DNA from: Flagellimonas beolgyonensis
Lineage (GTDB): Bacteria > Bacteroidota > Bacteroidia > Flavobacteriales > Flavobacteriaceae
NCBI RefSeq assembly: GCF_003992615.1
Contig: NZ_RZMY01000015.1
Location: forward strand, 62,001-126,000
Reading direction: 5' to 3'
DNA length: 64,000 bases
Below are positions 35,149 to 44,974 of this stretch, in pieces. The translations under genes and the position numbers were made by a program. How positions within the stretch are numbered: the stretch's first letter is position 1; every line of letters starts with the position of its first letter. The notes under the pieces are model-generated. The model did not search any database. It saw only the letters and a list, made by a program, of their open reading frames with translations, and was not told the DNA's origin.

Positions 35149-35220
35149 TCAAAACAGTCCCGATCCTCTTTGAAAAAAGAAGTAAAAATAAAAACCGTTC
35201 CAGAAATACGTGTTTGTCAT
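35149..35220 (-). CDS. Phe/Tyr-rich leader peptide of the pheA operon
   Basis: A 23-residue open reading frame with ATG at 35220 and TGA ending at 35149. It contains seven Phe and three Tyr, including the run FYFYFFF at residues 10-16, plus one Trp. Codons 19-22 carry the RNA arm ATCGGGACU that can pair with the terminator's 5' arm. This is the organisation of the enterobacterial pheA leader: when charged tRNA-Phe or tRNA-Tyr is scarce, a ribosome stalled at codons 10-16 leaves that arm free to form the antiterminator. The peptide is too short for usual gene finders. Function is inferred from sequence; no experiment is known to me. Confidence 0.88.
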   Translation of the reverse strand: MTNTYFWNGFYFYFFFQRGSGLF

Positions 35221-35238
35221 GTCGTTGTAAAATCTTGG

Positions 35239-35246
35239 CTAATTTA
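35239..35246 (-). promoter_or_regulatory. Possible -7 box of the pheA leader transcript
   Basis: TAAATTAG on the minus strand differs from TAnnTTTG by one base and lies 18 bases before the leader ATG, giving a plausible short 5' end. No -33 element seen. Confidence 0.4.
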
Positions 35247-35429
35247 GGTATTCAATTCGAAACAGGCCTTCTTCCTTAAATTTTTTTTGATTTTTCTCAA
35301 ATTCGGAATATTCATTGCGTTTTGCCTTGAAGAATCATTACTTTTTTGAGAATATCACTGTTTCCAATCCGTACAACTCCAAACTTGGATGTCCAATCAA
35401 AACATCCTTCAACTAATGGTGTAAAAGTG

Positions 35430-35437
35430 TATTTTTG
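35430..35437 (+). promoter_or_regulatory. -7 box for gldA
   Basis: TATTTTTG (TAnnTTTG), 19 bases before the gldA ATG. Confidence 0.55.
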
Positions 35438-35456
35438 GATTTCAAAACCTTTTCGA

Positions 35457-36353
35457 ATGTCGATAACCGTTCAAAACATCACCAAATCCTTTGGCCAACA
35501 AAAAGCATTGAACAACGTTTCCTTTTCCATCAAAAAAGGAGAAGTGGTCGGTTTTTTGGGACCGAACGGGGCTGGAAAATCGACTATGATGCGCATTTTG
35601 ACCACCTACTACAAAGCAGATGGCGGTGATGCTGAGGTAAACGGATTTGATGTGTTGAAATCGGAACGGGACGTGCAGAAAAGCATTGGCTATCTTCCGG
35701 AGCACAATCCATTATACCTGGAAATGTATGTTAAAGAATACCTTGCTTTCAATGCGGATGTGTACAAAGTGCCAAAGTCAAAAATTGAAGCCATCATTCA
35801 ACAAACCGGACTTACGCCCGAAGCACACAAAAAAATAGGACAACTGTCCAAAGGTTATCGCCAGCGGGTCGGATTTGCAGCAGCTTTGCTCCATGATCCC
35901 GAGGTGTTGATCTTGGACGAGCCGACCACGGGTCTTGACCCCAACCAATTGATCGAGATCCGAAAACTGATCCGGGAGATCGGAAAGGAAAAAACAATAC
36001 TGCTTTCCACACACATCATGAAAGAGGTGGAGGCCGTTTGCGATAGGGTAATCATCATCAATAAAGGACAATTGGTTGCCGACAAGCGATTGGAAGAATT
36101 GCGCGAAGCGGAGGAACAAATCATCGAAGTGGAATTTGATTTTCGTGTGGAGGAGCAACTGTTACAACAAATGCCCCATGTGGCCAAAGTAATTAATACC
36201 GGAGGTTTTGTCTACGAGATTACCTTCAGCACTTCCAAAGATATGCGCCCGGCCGTGTTCGATTTTGCCCACGACAACCAATTGAAAACCCTTCAATTGA
36301 GCCGAAAGAACAAAAACCTGGAAAGCCTTTTTACGGAGTTGACCTCAAAATAG
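35457..36353 (+). CDS. gldA: Gliding-motility ABC transporter ATP-binding protein GldA
   Basis: 298-residue ATPase. Walker A GPNGAGKST (residues 35-43), signature LSKGYRQR, Walker B LILDEPT, and the H-loop STHIM. Length and similarity fit GldA, which works with the membrane proteins GldF and GldG; neither is in this window. The ATG at 35457 was chosen because the preceding 37 in-frame codons cover the promoter. Single-gene unit divergent from the pheA leader. Confidence 0.85.
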   Translation: MSITVQNITKSFGQQKALNNVSFSIKKGEVVGFLGPNGAGKSTMMRILTTYYKADGGDAEVNGFDVLKSERDVQKSIGYLPEHNPLYLEMYVKEYLAFNADVYKVPKSKIEAIIQQTGLTPEAHKKIGQLSKGYRQRVGFAAALLHDPEVLILDEPTTGLDPNQLIEIRKLIREIGKEKTILLSTHIMKEVEAVCDRVIIINKGQLVADKRLEELREAEEQIIEVEFDFRVEEQLLQQMPHVAKVINTGGFVYEITFSTSKDMRPAVFDFAHDNQLKTLQLSRKNKNLESLFTELTSK

Positions 36354-36413
36354 CAACTCATCCATTTAGTCGATTGATGGACAAATGTCATGGTAAAACC
36401 TATTCAAATATGG

Positions 36414-36421
36414 TACTTTTG
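36414..36421 (+). promoter_or_regulatory. -7 box for PLP decarboxylase
   Basis: TACTTTTG (TAnnTTTG), 22 bases before the ATG at 36444. Confidence 0.55.
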
Positions 36422-36443
36422 CAGTTCAATTGAATCTTGATTT

Positions 36444-37895
36444 ATGGGGAAGAACAACGCCAGATTGGAATTGCCAAAAGAAGCGATGAAAGCCTACGGG
36501 TATCAAATCGTGGATGCCATTGTGGAACACCATGTTACGCAGGACCAAAAATTTCCGGTTGCCTTCGGCTCAAGGGAAGAAATGGACAAATTGTTCTTGG
36601 AGGAAGCTCCTGAACAAGGAATGGACCCATCCGCTGTTCTGGATTTCGTGTTGGAAAAGGTAATGACCAACACCACCAATATGGCCCACCCCAAATCATT
36701 TTCCTTTGTACCCGGCCCCAGCAACTTCGTCAGTGTGATGGCCGATGCCTTGGCCACTGGTTATAACATTTTTTCCGGTGGATGGTCCATAGGTCCAGCG
36801 GCGGCGGAGCTGGAGATTGTCACCATTCAATGGTTGTTGAAAATCTTTGGCTTTCCGAAGAAAAAAGGAGGTGGCATCTTCACCAGCGGGGGTTCCATGG
36901 CCAACCTGACTGCCGTGGCGACCGCTCGACGAATCAAATGTGGTGATGATTTTTCCAATGCGGTGATCTATTTGTCCGATCAAGCACATTCATCCAATAT
37001 CAAGGCCATTAGGGTATTGGGCTTTAAAAAAGAACAAATTCGGATCATCCCCACCGATAGCGAACTTAAGTTCTCCTTGAACAAACTCAAAAACTGTATT
37101 GCCAAAGATCGTCTCGAAGGGCTTCACCCCTTCTGCTTAATCGCTTCTGCAGGAACTACCAATACGGGGACCGTGGACCCGTTGAGTGAACTGGCCAAAA
37201 TCTGCAAGAAAGAAGATATCTGGTTCCATGTCGACGGGGCTTATGGCGGGGCTGCCTACCTTTCCCCAAAGGGGAAAACCATGATGAAGGGCATTGAAAA
37301 GGCCGATTCGTTGACCGTTGATCCCCACAAATGGTTTTACCAACCCTATGAAATGGGCTGCCTTTTGGTGCGGAACCACAAAGATCTGAGCCATACATTT
37401 ACCGAACACCCTGAGTATTTAAGGGATATTGAAGGAAACACTTCAGAAATCAATTTTTATGACCACGGCATCCAATTGACACGAAGGTTCAGGGCCCTCA
37501 AGTTTTACATGTCATTAAAAACCTTTGGTTTAAAAGCATTCAGGGATGCGATTACCTATAACATCGACCTTGCGGAAGAAGTGGAAAACCTGTTACGGGG
37601 CAGTAAAAGTTGGGAAGTGGTGTTTCCTGCCACCTTGGCCGTAATCAATTTCAGGTACCATCCTATCCACAAAAATTACAGCGAAAAACAACTGGATGAA
37701 ATCAACCAGTACATCTCTGAAAAAGTTGTTGCCTCGCGAAAAGCTTTGTTGGTCACTACGCTATTGAACAACCAAGTGGTATTGCGCATGTGTTTGATCA
37801 ACCCCAGGACCACCATGGACGACGTGACAGAAACCTTGGACCTTTGCCGAACCTTTGCTCTGGAAATTGAGGAGAAAATGGCGCAAAAAGTCTAA
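36444..37895 (+). CDS. Group II pyridoxal-dependent decarboxylase
   Basis: 483-residue fold-type I decarboxylase of the glutamate/aromatic amino-acid/diaminobutyrate group. The PLP Lys is in DPHKWFYQPYEMGC (about residue 296), preceded by HVDGAYGG and the FTSGGSMANL loop. No signal peptide. The substrate is uncertain: the family includes aromatic amino-acid decarboxylases and 2,4-diaminobutyrate decarboxylase. Its 3' end overlaps the convergent serine hydrolase gene by four bases. Confidence 0.85.
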   Translation: MGKNNARLELPKEAMKAYGYQIVDAIVEHHVTQDQKFPVAFGSREEMDKLFLEEAPEQGMDPSAVLDFVLEKVMTNTTNMAHPKSFSFVPGPSNFVSVMADALATGYNIFSGGWSIGPAAAELEIVTIQWLLKIFGFPKKKGGGIFTSGGSMANLTAVATARRIKCGDDFSNAVIYLSDQAHSSNIKAIRVLGFKKEQIRIIPTDSELKFSLNKLKNCIAKDRLEGLHPFCLIASAGTTNTGTVDPLSELAKICKKEDIWFHVDGAYGGAAYLSPKGKTMMKGIEKADSLTVDPHKWFYQPYEMGCLLVRNHKDLSHTFTEHPEYLRDIEGNTSEINFYDHGIQLTRRFRALKFYMSLKTFGLKAFRDAITYNIDLAEEVENLLRGSKSWEVVFPATLAVINFRYHPIHKNYSEKQLDEINQYISEKVVASRKALLVTTLLNNQVVLRMCLINPRTTMDDVTETLDLCRTFALEIEEKMAQKV

Positions 37896-38956
37896 ACCAT
37901 TTGTTCGAAAAAGCAAGAAATAGCTTCATCCAGTTCCTTTTGCACTTTGGGATCGGTACAATTGATTAAAATGGAAACCACTTTTTCTTCTTTTGGATAG
38001 ATAAAAAGATTGGTGTAGACCCCGACACTGTTGCCCACATGACCCACAAATGATTTTCCTGCAGCATCTTGGCTCACTTGAAAGCCCAAACCATAATAAG
38101 TTGGCTTTCCATTTACGTTTTGCGAGGTCAACAATTGATCGTAGGTTTCCTTTTTGAGCAATTTGCCTTCCAGTACCGCCTGTCCCAATTTGGCGATATC
38201 AACACTGGTGGACAAAAACCCACCTCCTGCCAATTTGTAGGTATTGTTCACGGGCACCGCATGTTTAAAACAATGGGATCTTTTGGTATAAAAGTTAGCG
38301 GCATTCTGTTGTCGGTCCTCCGTAGTGTATGTGGAATCCAATCCCAAGGGCATCAACACTTTTTCCTTAACATATAGAGGAAATGGTATTCCGCTGGCCT
38401 CCTGCATGGCTAAAGAAAGCAAAACAAAATCAAAACTGTTATAGAGGTATCCATGACCAGGTTGAAAGATCAGGGGGTCGTTTTTAAAGACTTGGATACT
38501 ATCCTTAATGGAAAAATCCCGGTCCATGGCGAACTCTTTTCCTTTGTAGGCCCGAATGCCAGCTGTATGGCTTGCCAATTGACGTAGCGTTATATCAAAA
38601 CCCTTTTTGGGGAAGTAGGGTACGTGATCGTACAAAGAATCGTCCCAACCCAAGATACCTTCTTCCACCATCTTTCCGAAAGCCAATCCGGTTATGCATT
38701 TTGAAATACTGGCAATCCTAAAAACAGTGCTTTTGGGGTCTATTTTTGTCCTGGATGCCAAATTGGCAAACCCATATCCTTTTTGCAGGAGGACCTCCCC
38801 TTTATCAAAAACACTGACTGCCAATCCAGGTACTTTACGTTCGGCCACCAAATTGTGGAACAACACATCTGCTTTTTCCAAACCGTGGAGTCCATCCAAT
38901 GACCTAATCTTTGGAAACGGAGCAAACCAACTTTTGATAAGCGATAGTAAACGCAT
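37892..38956 (-). CDS. Serine hydrolase of the class C beta-lactamase family
   Basis: 354 residues, class C beta-lactamase/esterase fold. The SxxK motif is SISK (residues 83-86), the second motif sits in YLYNSFDF, and the third is HVG. The hydrophobic N-terminus (LLSLIKSWFAPF) is short and may be a membrane anchor rather than a clear signal peptide. Such proteins include peptidases, esterases and penicillin-binding proteins; beta-lactam hydrolysis should not be assumed. Confidence 0.82.
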   Translation of the reverse strand: MRLLSLIKSWFAPFPKIRSLDGLHGLEKADVLFHNLVAERKVPGLAVSVFDKGEVLLQKGYGFANLASRTKIDPKSTVFRIASISKCITGLAFGKMVEEGILGWDDSLYDHVPYFPKKGFDITLRQLASHTAGIRAYKGKEFAMDRDFSIKDSIQVFKNDPLIFQPGHGYLYNSFDFVLLSLAMQEASGIPFPLYVKEKVLMPLGLDSTYTTEDRQQNAANFYTKRSHCFKHAVPVNNTYKLAGGGFLSTSVDIAKLGQAVLEGKLLKKETYDQLLTSQNVNGKPTYYGLGFQVSQDAAGKSFVGHVGNSVGVYTNLFIYPKEEKVVSILINCTDPKVQKELDEAISCFFEQMV

Positions 38957-39009
38957 TCAACCTGTTTTATTGAAAATCGAAAATACCAAGAATTATTTGG
39001 GACTGGTGC

Positions 39010-39798
39010 TTAATCCCTAAAAATTAGTCGCCCATTGAACAGTTCTTCCACCTCGATATTTGGCGGTCGGTTTACACTGATCACATCCCCAGTGGAACGA
39101 ATGACCCCACTAATACGTTGTTGTGGATTCACAAATACATCATTGGTGCCACGATGATCCAGAACCACATTTTGCGCCACCAGATTTTCGGCCTCAATGC
39201 GAGAATCCCCTGCAGCAATGGAAACATTGAAGGTTTGAGCGGCACCCTTTAACTTAAAATAAGCAATGCCATTCACAATGATTCGGACATTGGTCGAGTT
39301 CAGTTCCAAATCAAAAGAACCATCGGTAGTTTCCGTTTCCGGGTTGGTAAAGCTTTCGGAAATCAGGGTCAAACTGGGATAATCCAAAACACCATCACTG
39401 GAAATAGGAAAACCAGTGCTGCTTCGAATTTCTGAAATATTGGGAGAAGTTATATAAATGGTGGTCAACCCATACTTCCGCACATAATTACAACCATTTT
39501 CGTTGCGCAAAACTAGGCGACCATCGATCACTTCCGCTGAAACATCGTTCAATAAAAACTCCCCAGTTTCCACTTCCACCTGTTGGGTTTCACCCTGTTT
39601 CAAAACCACATTAAGGTTTTCAAAAGCGGTAATTTTGGTAAACTCGGATACATCCAAAGTTTTTCGGGACAAATCCCCTGCATTTTGGAAGCAATCGGGT
39701 ACATTTTCACCATTACAGGAGATTTGGAGAACAGTACAAAGCAAAACAAATACTTTCCAGATTCCTCTGGAAGCGATTAGTGTGCCATTTTTTTCCAT
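39010..39798 (-). CDS. GIN-domain (DUF2807) lipoprotein-like protein
   Basis: 262 residues with a hydrophobic N-terminus and Cys28 in the context LQISC, a possible lipid attachment site, although the -3 residue (Gln) is unusual for a lipobox. The rest is a DUF2807 beta repeat domain (LDVSEFTKITAFENLNVVLKQG at the start, GDSRIEAENLV later). It shares the fold with the protein at 30362-31036 but is not closely similar. It overlaps nothing and lies 16 bases behind the PagL-like gene, so they are probably co-transcribed. An ATG at 39807 is an alternative. Confidence 0.75.
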   Translation of the reverse strand: MEKNGTLIASRGIWKVFVLLCTVLQISCNGENVPDCFQNAGDLSRKTLDVSEFTKITAFENLNVVLKQGETQQVEVETGEFLLNDVSAEVIDGRLVLRNENGCNYVRKYGLTTIYITSPNISEIRSSTGFPISSDGVLDYPSLTLISESFTNPETETTDGSFDLELNSTNVRIIVNGIAYFKLKGAAQTFNVSIAAGDSRIEAENLVAQNVVLDHRGTNDVFVNPQQRISGVIRSTGDVISVNRPPNIEVEELFNGRLIFRD

Positions 39799-39813
39799 TG
39801 TCAACATCCCTGC

Positions 39814-40914
39814 CTAAATTCTGATTCCTATTCCAAATTCCACTGCCTCTGCCTTCGCTGCATGCGATTTTAAGGTGATTGCTCCATACACCTTATCCCC
39901 GAAATATCTTTTGAGTCCAATCCTGTTGTACACCCTTCCTTCAAAATCGAACGGATAGTACACGTAGTAGCCCAATTGGGCGATAACGCTCATTTTGTTG
40001 ATGAACAGTTCGTGCCCCAAAAACAGCCCTACCCGTTTATAATCCGTATCGGCGGCCACATTGTTTTCAGGAAATGCGATGGATTGGTAACGAATCAATT
40101 CCTTTAAAAAATTGGAGAAATAAACGTCCGTTCCCAGTTGAATGGCACTCCACCGCCCTACTCTCTTATCGGCATAGGCCGAAACTATCAAAAATCCGTA
40201 ACGCCCCGAATTGATCACATCACTTTCGTTCACCCCTGCGCGTAACGCCAAATTCAACCGAATCGGTTCAGTAATTTTAACTTTCTCCCCGGGTTCCACA
40301 AATTCGAAAGTTTGATGATTGTCCAGATCATAGGTCAACCCAAAGTTCACCGCCATGGTATTGGTGGATGTATTGGGCGCCTTAAAATTGGCGTTCGAAT
40401 AATGAATGAGGGAAATCCCAGCCTTGAAACCAAATCCCGCAACCAAGTTTTCCTTATGGTAGTTGAACATGACCAAGGTGCTTGCCAACAAGTGGGTACC
40501 ATAGGCATTGTTCCTAAAATTGGTGTTTTTATCGTACGGGTTGGTACTGTAGGCCATTCCTTGCCCTATTCGAAGCTGCAGATTTCTTTTAAAAAAATAG
40601 AAGTTGTAATGGGCATACAATCCATAGAGGTCCCCCAATGTTGCATTGTTGGTGTTTTGGTAGACGAAGGAAACACCGGTATCCGGATAACCGAAATCGG
40701 ATTCCCAATCCTCATGGCCATATCGTTTGCGGTTGAATCCCAAAATGAGCCCACCGGGATGCTCCGTGATCAAATGGGAAATATCGGTATTGTGCAACAA
40801 AATGGAGCCATAAAATTGACTGGCATCCACCGTATATTTTTTGGGCACTTCCCCGTTTTGGGAAAACCCAAAGAGCACACTTAAAAATAAAGTCAGGCTA
40901 AGTAGGTACCTCAT
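39814..40914 (-). CDS. PagL-like outer-membrane acyloxyacyl/lipid A hydrolase family protein
   Basis: 366 residues with a signal peptide (MRYLLSLTLFLSVLFGFSQ) and an outer-membrane barrel ending in EFGIGIRI. In the middle lies the motif GISLIHYSNANFK, matching the His/Ser catalytic region of the PagL lipid A 3-O-deacylase family (HxSNxG/A). The length exceeds PagL itself (about 170 residues), with extra strands at the N-terminus. It may trim an acyl chain from outer-membrane lipid; this is inferred from the motif. Start at 40914 chosen for the signal peptide. Confidence 0.75.
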   Translation of the reverse strand: MRYLLSLTLFLSVLFGFSQNGEVPKKYTVDASQFYGSILLHNTDISHLITEHPGGLILGFNRKRYGHEDWESDFGYPDTGVSFVYQNTNNATLGDLYGLYAHYNFYFFKRNLQLRIGQGMAYSTNPYDKNTNFRNNAYGTHLLASTLVMFNYHKENLVAGFGFKAGISLIHYSNANFKAPNTSTNTMAVNFGLTYDLDNHQTFEFVEPGEKVKITEPIRLNLALRAGVNESDVINSGRYGFLIVSAYADKRVGRWSAIQLGTDVYFSNFLKELIRYQSIAFPENNVAADTDYKRVGLFLGHELFINKMSVIAQLGYYVYYPFDFEGRVYNRIGLKRYFGDKVYGAITLKSHAAKAEAVEFGIGIRI

Positions 40915-40933
40915 TGGGCGCAAAAGTAGGAAA

Positions 40934-41887
40934 TTAAAACACCTCCTTGGCAATATCCTTGATGTTATCCGATTTTCCCATGGAATAATAATGCAACACT
41001 GGCACTCCTGCAGCCTTCAATTCCTTGGATTGTTGAATGGCCCATTCCACACCAACCTGCCGTACCTCTTGATTGGATGTACAGGCTTCCACAGCCTCGA
41101 TGAGCTCTTGTGGAATGTCTACTCGGAATACTTGGGGCAACAACTGCAGATGTCGTTTTACCGCGATGGGCTTTATTCCAGGAATGATTGGCACATTGAT
41201 ACCCAGGGCACGTGCAGCTTCCACAAATTCGAAGAATTTTTTATTGTCGAAAAACATCTGGGTCACCACATAATCGGCTCCGAGTTCCACTTTTTCCTTC
41301 AATCGTTTTAAATCGGATTGCAGGGATGGGGCTTCCATGTGTTTTTCGGGATAACCGGCCACCCCTATACAAAAATCACCACATTCGTTGGATTCAATGG
41401 TATCGTGCAGGTATTTACCCTGATTGATGTCATGAATCTGTTTCACCAATTCGGAGGCGAATTGATGGCCACCTTTGGTGGGCGTAAAGTATTTCTCCTC
41501 TTTTCTGGCATCCCCACGAAGTGCCATCACATTTTCAATTTCCAGATATTGACAATCCACCAATAGATATTCGGTTTCCTCCTTGGTAAAACCGCCACAC
41601 AATACATGGGGAACGGTATCCACATCGTATTTATGCTTCAAAGAGGCACAAATACCTAAGGTTCCGGGCCGTGTTCGAGTCAGTTTTTTGTCCAACAAAC
41701 CATCTTTCTCTTTATAGATGTACTCTTCCCGTGAGGTGGTGACATCAATAAAAGGTGGTTTGAACTCCATCAAGGGATCGATATTCCTGTAGAGTTCCTG
41801 TATACTTTTTCCCTTTACCGGCGGAACAATTTCAAAACTGAAAAGCGTTTCTCCCTTCGCTTTTTTTATATGGTCCGTTATTTTCAT
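40934..41887 (-). CDS. metF: Methylenetetrahydrofolate reductase
   Basis: FAD enzyme reducing 5,10-methylene-THF to 5-methyl-THF, the methyl donor for MetH. 317 residues forming a TIM barrel: FSFEIVPP at the N-terminus, the folate/FAD segment MALRGDARKEE, and the VTQMFFDNKKFFEF motif. It begins at the base after the metH2 stop, so it is coupled to it. Confidence 0.96.
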   Translation of the reverse strand: MKITDHIKKAKGETLFSFEIVPPVKGKSIQELYRNIDPLMEFKPPFIDVTTSREEYIYKEKDGLLDKKLTRTRPGTLGICASLKHKYDVDTVPHVLCGGFTKEETEYLLVDCQYLEIENVMALRGDARKEEKYFTPTKGGHQFASELVKQIHDINQGKYLHDTIESNECGDFCIGVAGYPEKHMEAPSLQSDLKRLKEKVELGADYVVTQMFFDNKKFFEFVEAARALGINVPIIPGIKPIAVKRHLQLLPQVFRVDIPQELIEAVEACTSNQEVRQVGVEWAIQQSKELKAAGVPVLHYYSMGKSDNIKDIAKEVF

Positions 41888-44587
41888 TTAATGGTCGTCT
41901 GCTATATTCGGTGCCAGCCACTTCTGGGCTTTCTCCAAAGTTATCTGTTTTCTGTTTGCAAAATCCGCTACCTGATCTTGGGTTATTTTGCCCAGTCCAA
42001 AATACTTTGCTTGTGGATGTGCAAAATAGTAACCGCTTACACTGGCCGCTGGCCACATGGCCAAGCTTTCGGTCAGGGTTACCCCAATATTTTTCTCGAC
42101 ATCCAACAATTCCCAAATGGTCAATTTTTCCAAATGATCGGGGCATGCAGGATAACCTGGGGCCGGACGAATGCCTTGGTACTGTTCCGCAATCAATGCC
42201 GTGTTATCCAATTGTTCATCGTCGGTATATCCCCAATAATTGGTCCGTACCTCTTTATGCAAGTATTCGGCAAATGCTTCCGCCAAACGATCGGCCAGTG
42301 CCTTAACCATAATGGAATTGTAATCGTCATGTTCCTTTTCGAAAGTTTCGGCCAGTTCTTGGGCGCCAAATCCGGTACTCACACAAAAACAACCTATGTA
42401 GTCCTCAATACCCGATTCTTTGGGCGCGATAAAATCGGCCAGTGCGATGTTGGGCACTCCTTCCCTTTTCTTGGATTGTTGACGCAGTGTCCTGAAAATT
42501 GCTTCCTCCCCTTTGGTCACAACCTCAATATCATCCCCATTGATTTGGTTGGCAGGAAACAATCCAAAGACCGCTTTCGCTTTCAATAATTTTTCGTCGA
42601 ATATCCTCTGAAGCATCACCTGGGCATCCTTGAAAAGATCAGTGGCATGTTCGCCCACCACCTCATCCTTCAAAATGTCAGGATATTTTCCGTGCAGGTC
42701 CCAACTTCTAAAAAATGGGGTCCAGTCAATGTAATCCCTCAACAGGTTCAAATCTACATCCTCCAGCACTTGTATGCCCAATTGGCTGGGCTCTTTGACA
42801 TCCGATGGGTTCCAGTCGATTTGAAGTTTGTTCTTTCGGGCTTCTTCAAGCGACAGATATTCCTTTTGCTTGCCCCGGTTCAGGAACTTTTCCCTGAAAC
42901 TCTCATAATCGAGCTTGATAGATTTTTTGTAGTTCTCCGAATCTTTATGCAACAAATCACCCACCACGGTCACCGCCCTGGATGCATCGTTCACGTGCAC
43001 CACGGAATGACTATACATCGGGTCGATCTTGACCGCTGTGTGTGCTTTACTGGTGGTGGCACCTCCAATCAAAAGGGGCACGTTGAAATTTTGGCGTTCC
43101 ATTTCCTTGGCCAAGAACACCATTTCATCCAAGGATGGGGTAATCAAACCACTCAATCCAATTATATCCACCTGTTCTTCCTTGGCCTTGTTGATGATTT
43201 TTTCAGGAGGCACCATCACCCCCAAATCAACAATTTCATAGTTGTTACAGGCCAATACCACGCTGACAATGTTTTTGCCAATATCGTGCACATCGCCCTT
43301 CACTGTGGCCATCAGTATTTTACCAGCAGCCTTGGTATTTTTATCCTTCGATGCTTCGATATATGGCGTAAGGTGAGCCACGGCCTTTTTCATCACCCTT
43401 GCCGATTTGACCACTTGGGGCAGAAACATTTTTCCACTGCCAAATAAGTCACCCACCACGTTCATGCCGGTCATCAAATGACCCTCGATCACTTCCAATG
43501 GTTGCTCGACACTCAATCGGGCCTCCTCAACATCTTCCACGATGTATTGATCGATACCTTTTACCAAGGCTCGGGTAATTCGATCTTGTAAGGGTTCTTC
43601 CCGCCATGATAGATCTACTTTGCTTTCCTTCGCAGTACCTACAACAGTTTCCGCAAATTCAAGCAATCGTTCGGTGGCATCCTCGCGTCTATCCAGCAAC
43701 ACATCCTCTACATGCTCCAGTAAATCCTTGGGGATATCATCGTACACCTCCAACATGGTGGGGTTTACGATACCCATGTTCATCCCTGCCTTTATGGCGT
43801 GGTACAAGAATGCGGAGTGCATGGCTTCCCTTACCGTGTTGTTTCCGCGAAAGGAAAAGGACACATTGCTAACCCCACCACTCACACTGCAATATGGGAG
43901 ATTTTTGCGCACCCACCGTGTTGCTTCGATAAAATCGATGGCATTGCGACGGTGTTCTTCCATCCCCGTGGCAACGGGAAATATATTCAAATCAAAAATG
44001 ATGTCTTCCGGGGCAAATTTTACTTTGTTCACCAAAATATCGTAGGAACGCTTTGCGATTTCAATCCTGCGCTCATAATTGTCTGCCTGGCCCACTTCAT
44101 CAAAAGCCATCACAATGACCGCTGCACCGTAGCGCTTGATCAATTTTGCCTGATGGATGAAGGTTTCTTCACCTTCCTTTAAACTGATGGAATTCACCAC
44201 ACACTTACCCTGGACCACCTGCAATCCGGCTTCGATGATTTCCCATTTGGAGCTATCGATCATGATGGGCACACGGGCAATATCCGGCTCGGAAACAATC
44301 AAATTCAAAAACTTGACCATGGCTTCCTTGCCATCGATCAGACCATCATCCATATTCACATCAATGATCTGGGCTCCCCCTTCCACCTGGTTTCGGGCAA
44401 TGGCCAATGCCTCGTCGAACTTTTCTTCCTTGATCAAACGCAGGAACAGCTTGGAACCGGCCACATTGGTGCGTTCCCCCACGTTGATGAAATTGCTTTC
44501 CGGGGTAATGACCAGGGGCTCAAGACCACTCAGACGCAATACGCGTTCTTGGTTATGCGTTGTTCGTTTTTCGTTAAAAGCGCTCAT
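41888..44587 (-). CDS. metH: Methionine synthase, cobalamin/pterin/activation part (MetH2)
   Basis: 899-residue C-terminal part of split cobalamin-dependent methionine synthase: pterin-binding barrel (about 20-280; [13 protein letters not shown]), B12-cap and B12-binding Rossmann domain with DVHDIGKN (DxHxxG, about 430), and reactivation domain (about 570-899; ACCVSTG-like [16 protein letters not shown] and [12 protein letters not shown]). The homocysteine-binding barrel is encoded separately at 44956-45957. A four-base overlap (ATGA) couples it to the four-helix-bundle gene inserted between the halves. Confidence 0.95.
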   Translation of the reverse strand: MSAFNEKRTTHNQERVLRLSGLEPLVITPESNFINVGERTNVAGSKLFLRLIKEEKFDEALAIARNQVEGGAQIIDVNMDDGLIDGKEAMVKFLNLIVSEPDIARVPIMIDSSKWEIIEAGLQVVQGKCVVNSISLKEGEETFIHQAKLIKRYGAAVIVMAFDEVGQADNYERRIEIAKRSYDILVNKVKFAPEDIIFDLNIFPVATGMEEHRRNAIDFIEATRWVRKNLPYCSVSGGVSNVSFSFRGNNTVREAMHSAFLYHAIKAGMNMGIVNPTMLEVYDDIPKDLLEHVEDVLLDRREDATERLLEFAETVVGTAKESKVDLSWREEPLQDRITRALVKGIDQYIVEDVEEARLSVEQPLEVIEGHLMTGMNVVGDLFGSGKMFLPQVVKSARVMKKAVAHLTPYIEASKDKNTKAAGKILMATVKGDVHDIGKNIVSVVLACNNYEIVDLGVMVPPEKIINKAKEEQVDIIGLSGLITPSLDEMVFLAKEMERQNFNVPLLIGGATTSKAHTAVKIDPMYSHSVVHVNDASRAVTVVGDLLHKDSENYKKSIKLDYESFREKFLNRGKQKEYLSLEEARKNKLQIDWNPSDVKEPSQLGIQVLEDVDLNLLRDYIDWTPFFRSWDLHGKYPDILKDEVVGEHATDLFKDAQVMLQRIFDEKLLKAKAVFGLFPANQINGDDIEVVTKGEEAIFRTLRQQSKKREGVPNIALADFIAPKESGIEDYIGCFCVSTGFGAQELAETFEKEHDDYNSIMVKALADRLAEAFAEYLHKEVRTNYWGYTDDEQLDNTALIAEQYQGIRPAPGYPACPDHLEKLTIWELLDVEKNIGVTLTESLAMWPAASVSGYYFAHPQAKYFGLGKITQDQVADFANRKQITLEKAQKWLAPNIADDH

Positions 44588-44934
44588 AACTTCTTGTGAT
44601 AGTTAATGAATCCATTCAGTAATTTTTTTACTCTTTCTACTTCATTCAGAATTCCATCAACGTCTGTTTCAGTTAGCTTTAAATCCTTTGCTAAAAGAAT
44701 TTGGGTTTCAGCTTCAAACAGTGAACCTCTTGCAATATGTAAAAAATCTATGGTTTCCTTTGCTGTTTGTCTACCACATCCTTCTGCAATGTTGGAAGAA
44801 ATGGAAATAACACATCTTCTTAATTGGGACGTTAGAGAAAACTGCTCTTCTTTTGGAAAAGTTCCAGAAAGCTCGTACACTCTCTTTACCAACTCTCTTG
44901 CTTGCACCCAAACATCCAATTCTTTGTAATCCAT
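44584..44934 (-). CDS. Four-helix-bundle protein (IVP/S23 family)
   Basis: 116 residues from the ATG at 44934, with the family opening [20 protein letters not shown] and the signature [11 protein letters not shown] (about 58-68). This family was first found in 23S rRNA intervening sequences and is structurally related to Avd of diversity-generating retroelements; most copies have no known role. Here it sits between the two halves of metH, four bases overlapping metH2. Heptamer repeats border its 5' side. An in-frame TTG at 44952 gives a slightly longer protein. Probably a mobile or horizontally acquired gene fixed in the operon. Confidence 0.85.
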   Translation of the reverse strand: MDYKELDVWVQARELVKRVYELSGTFPKEEQFSLTSQLRRCVISISSNIAEGCGRQTAKETIDFLHIARGSLFEAETQILLAKDLKLTETDVDGILNEVERVKKLLNGFINYHKKL

Positions 44935-44950
44935 ATCTTTGATTTCCAAC

Positions 44951-44974
44951 AACGATTAACGATTAACGGATAAC
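44951..44974. repeat. Tandem heptamer repeat at the metH1 / four-helix-bundle junction
   Basis: AACGATT, AACGATT and AACGGAT then AAC: three 7-base units that encode the last residues and stop of metH1 and the leader of the next gene. Confidence 0.75.

Noticed and set aside
37892..38956. Beta-lactamase resistance gene
   Set aside because: Only the general class C fold motifs are present; the second motif is atypical and there is no resistance context.
42647..43447. 266-codon plus-strand frame opposite metH2
   Set aside because: Antisense to a conserved gene, no motif, same composition bias as other shadow frames.
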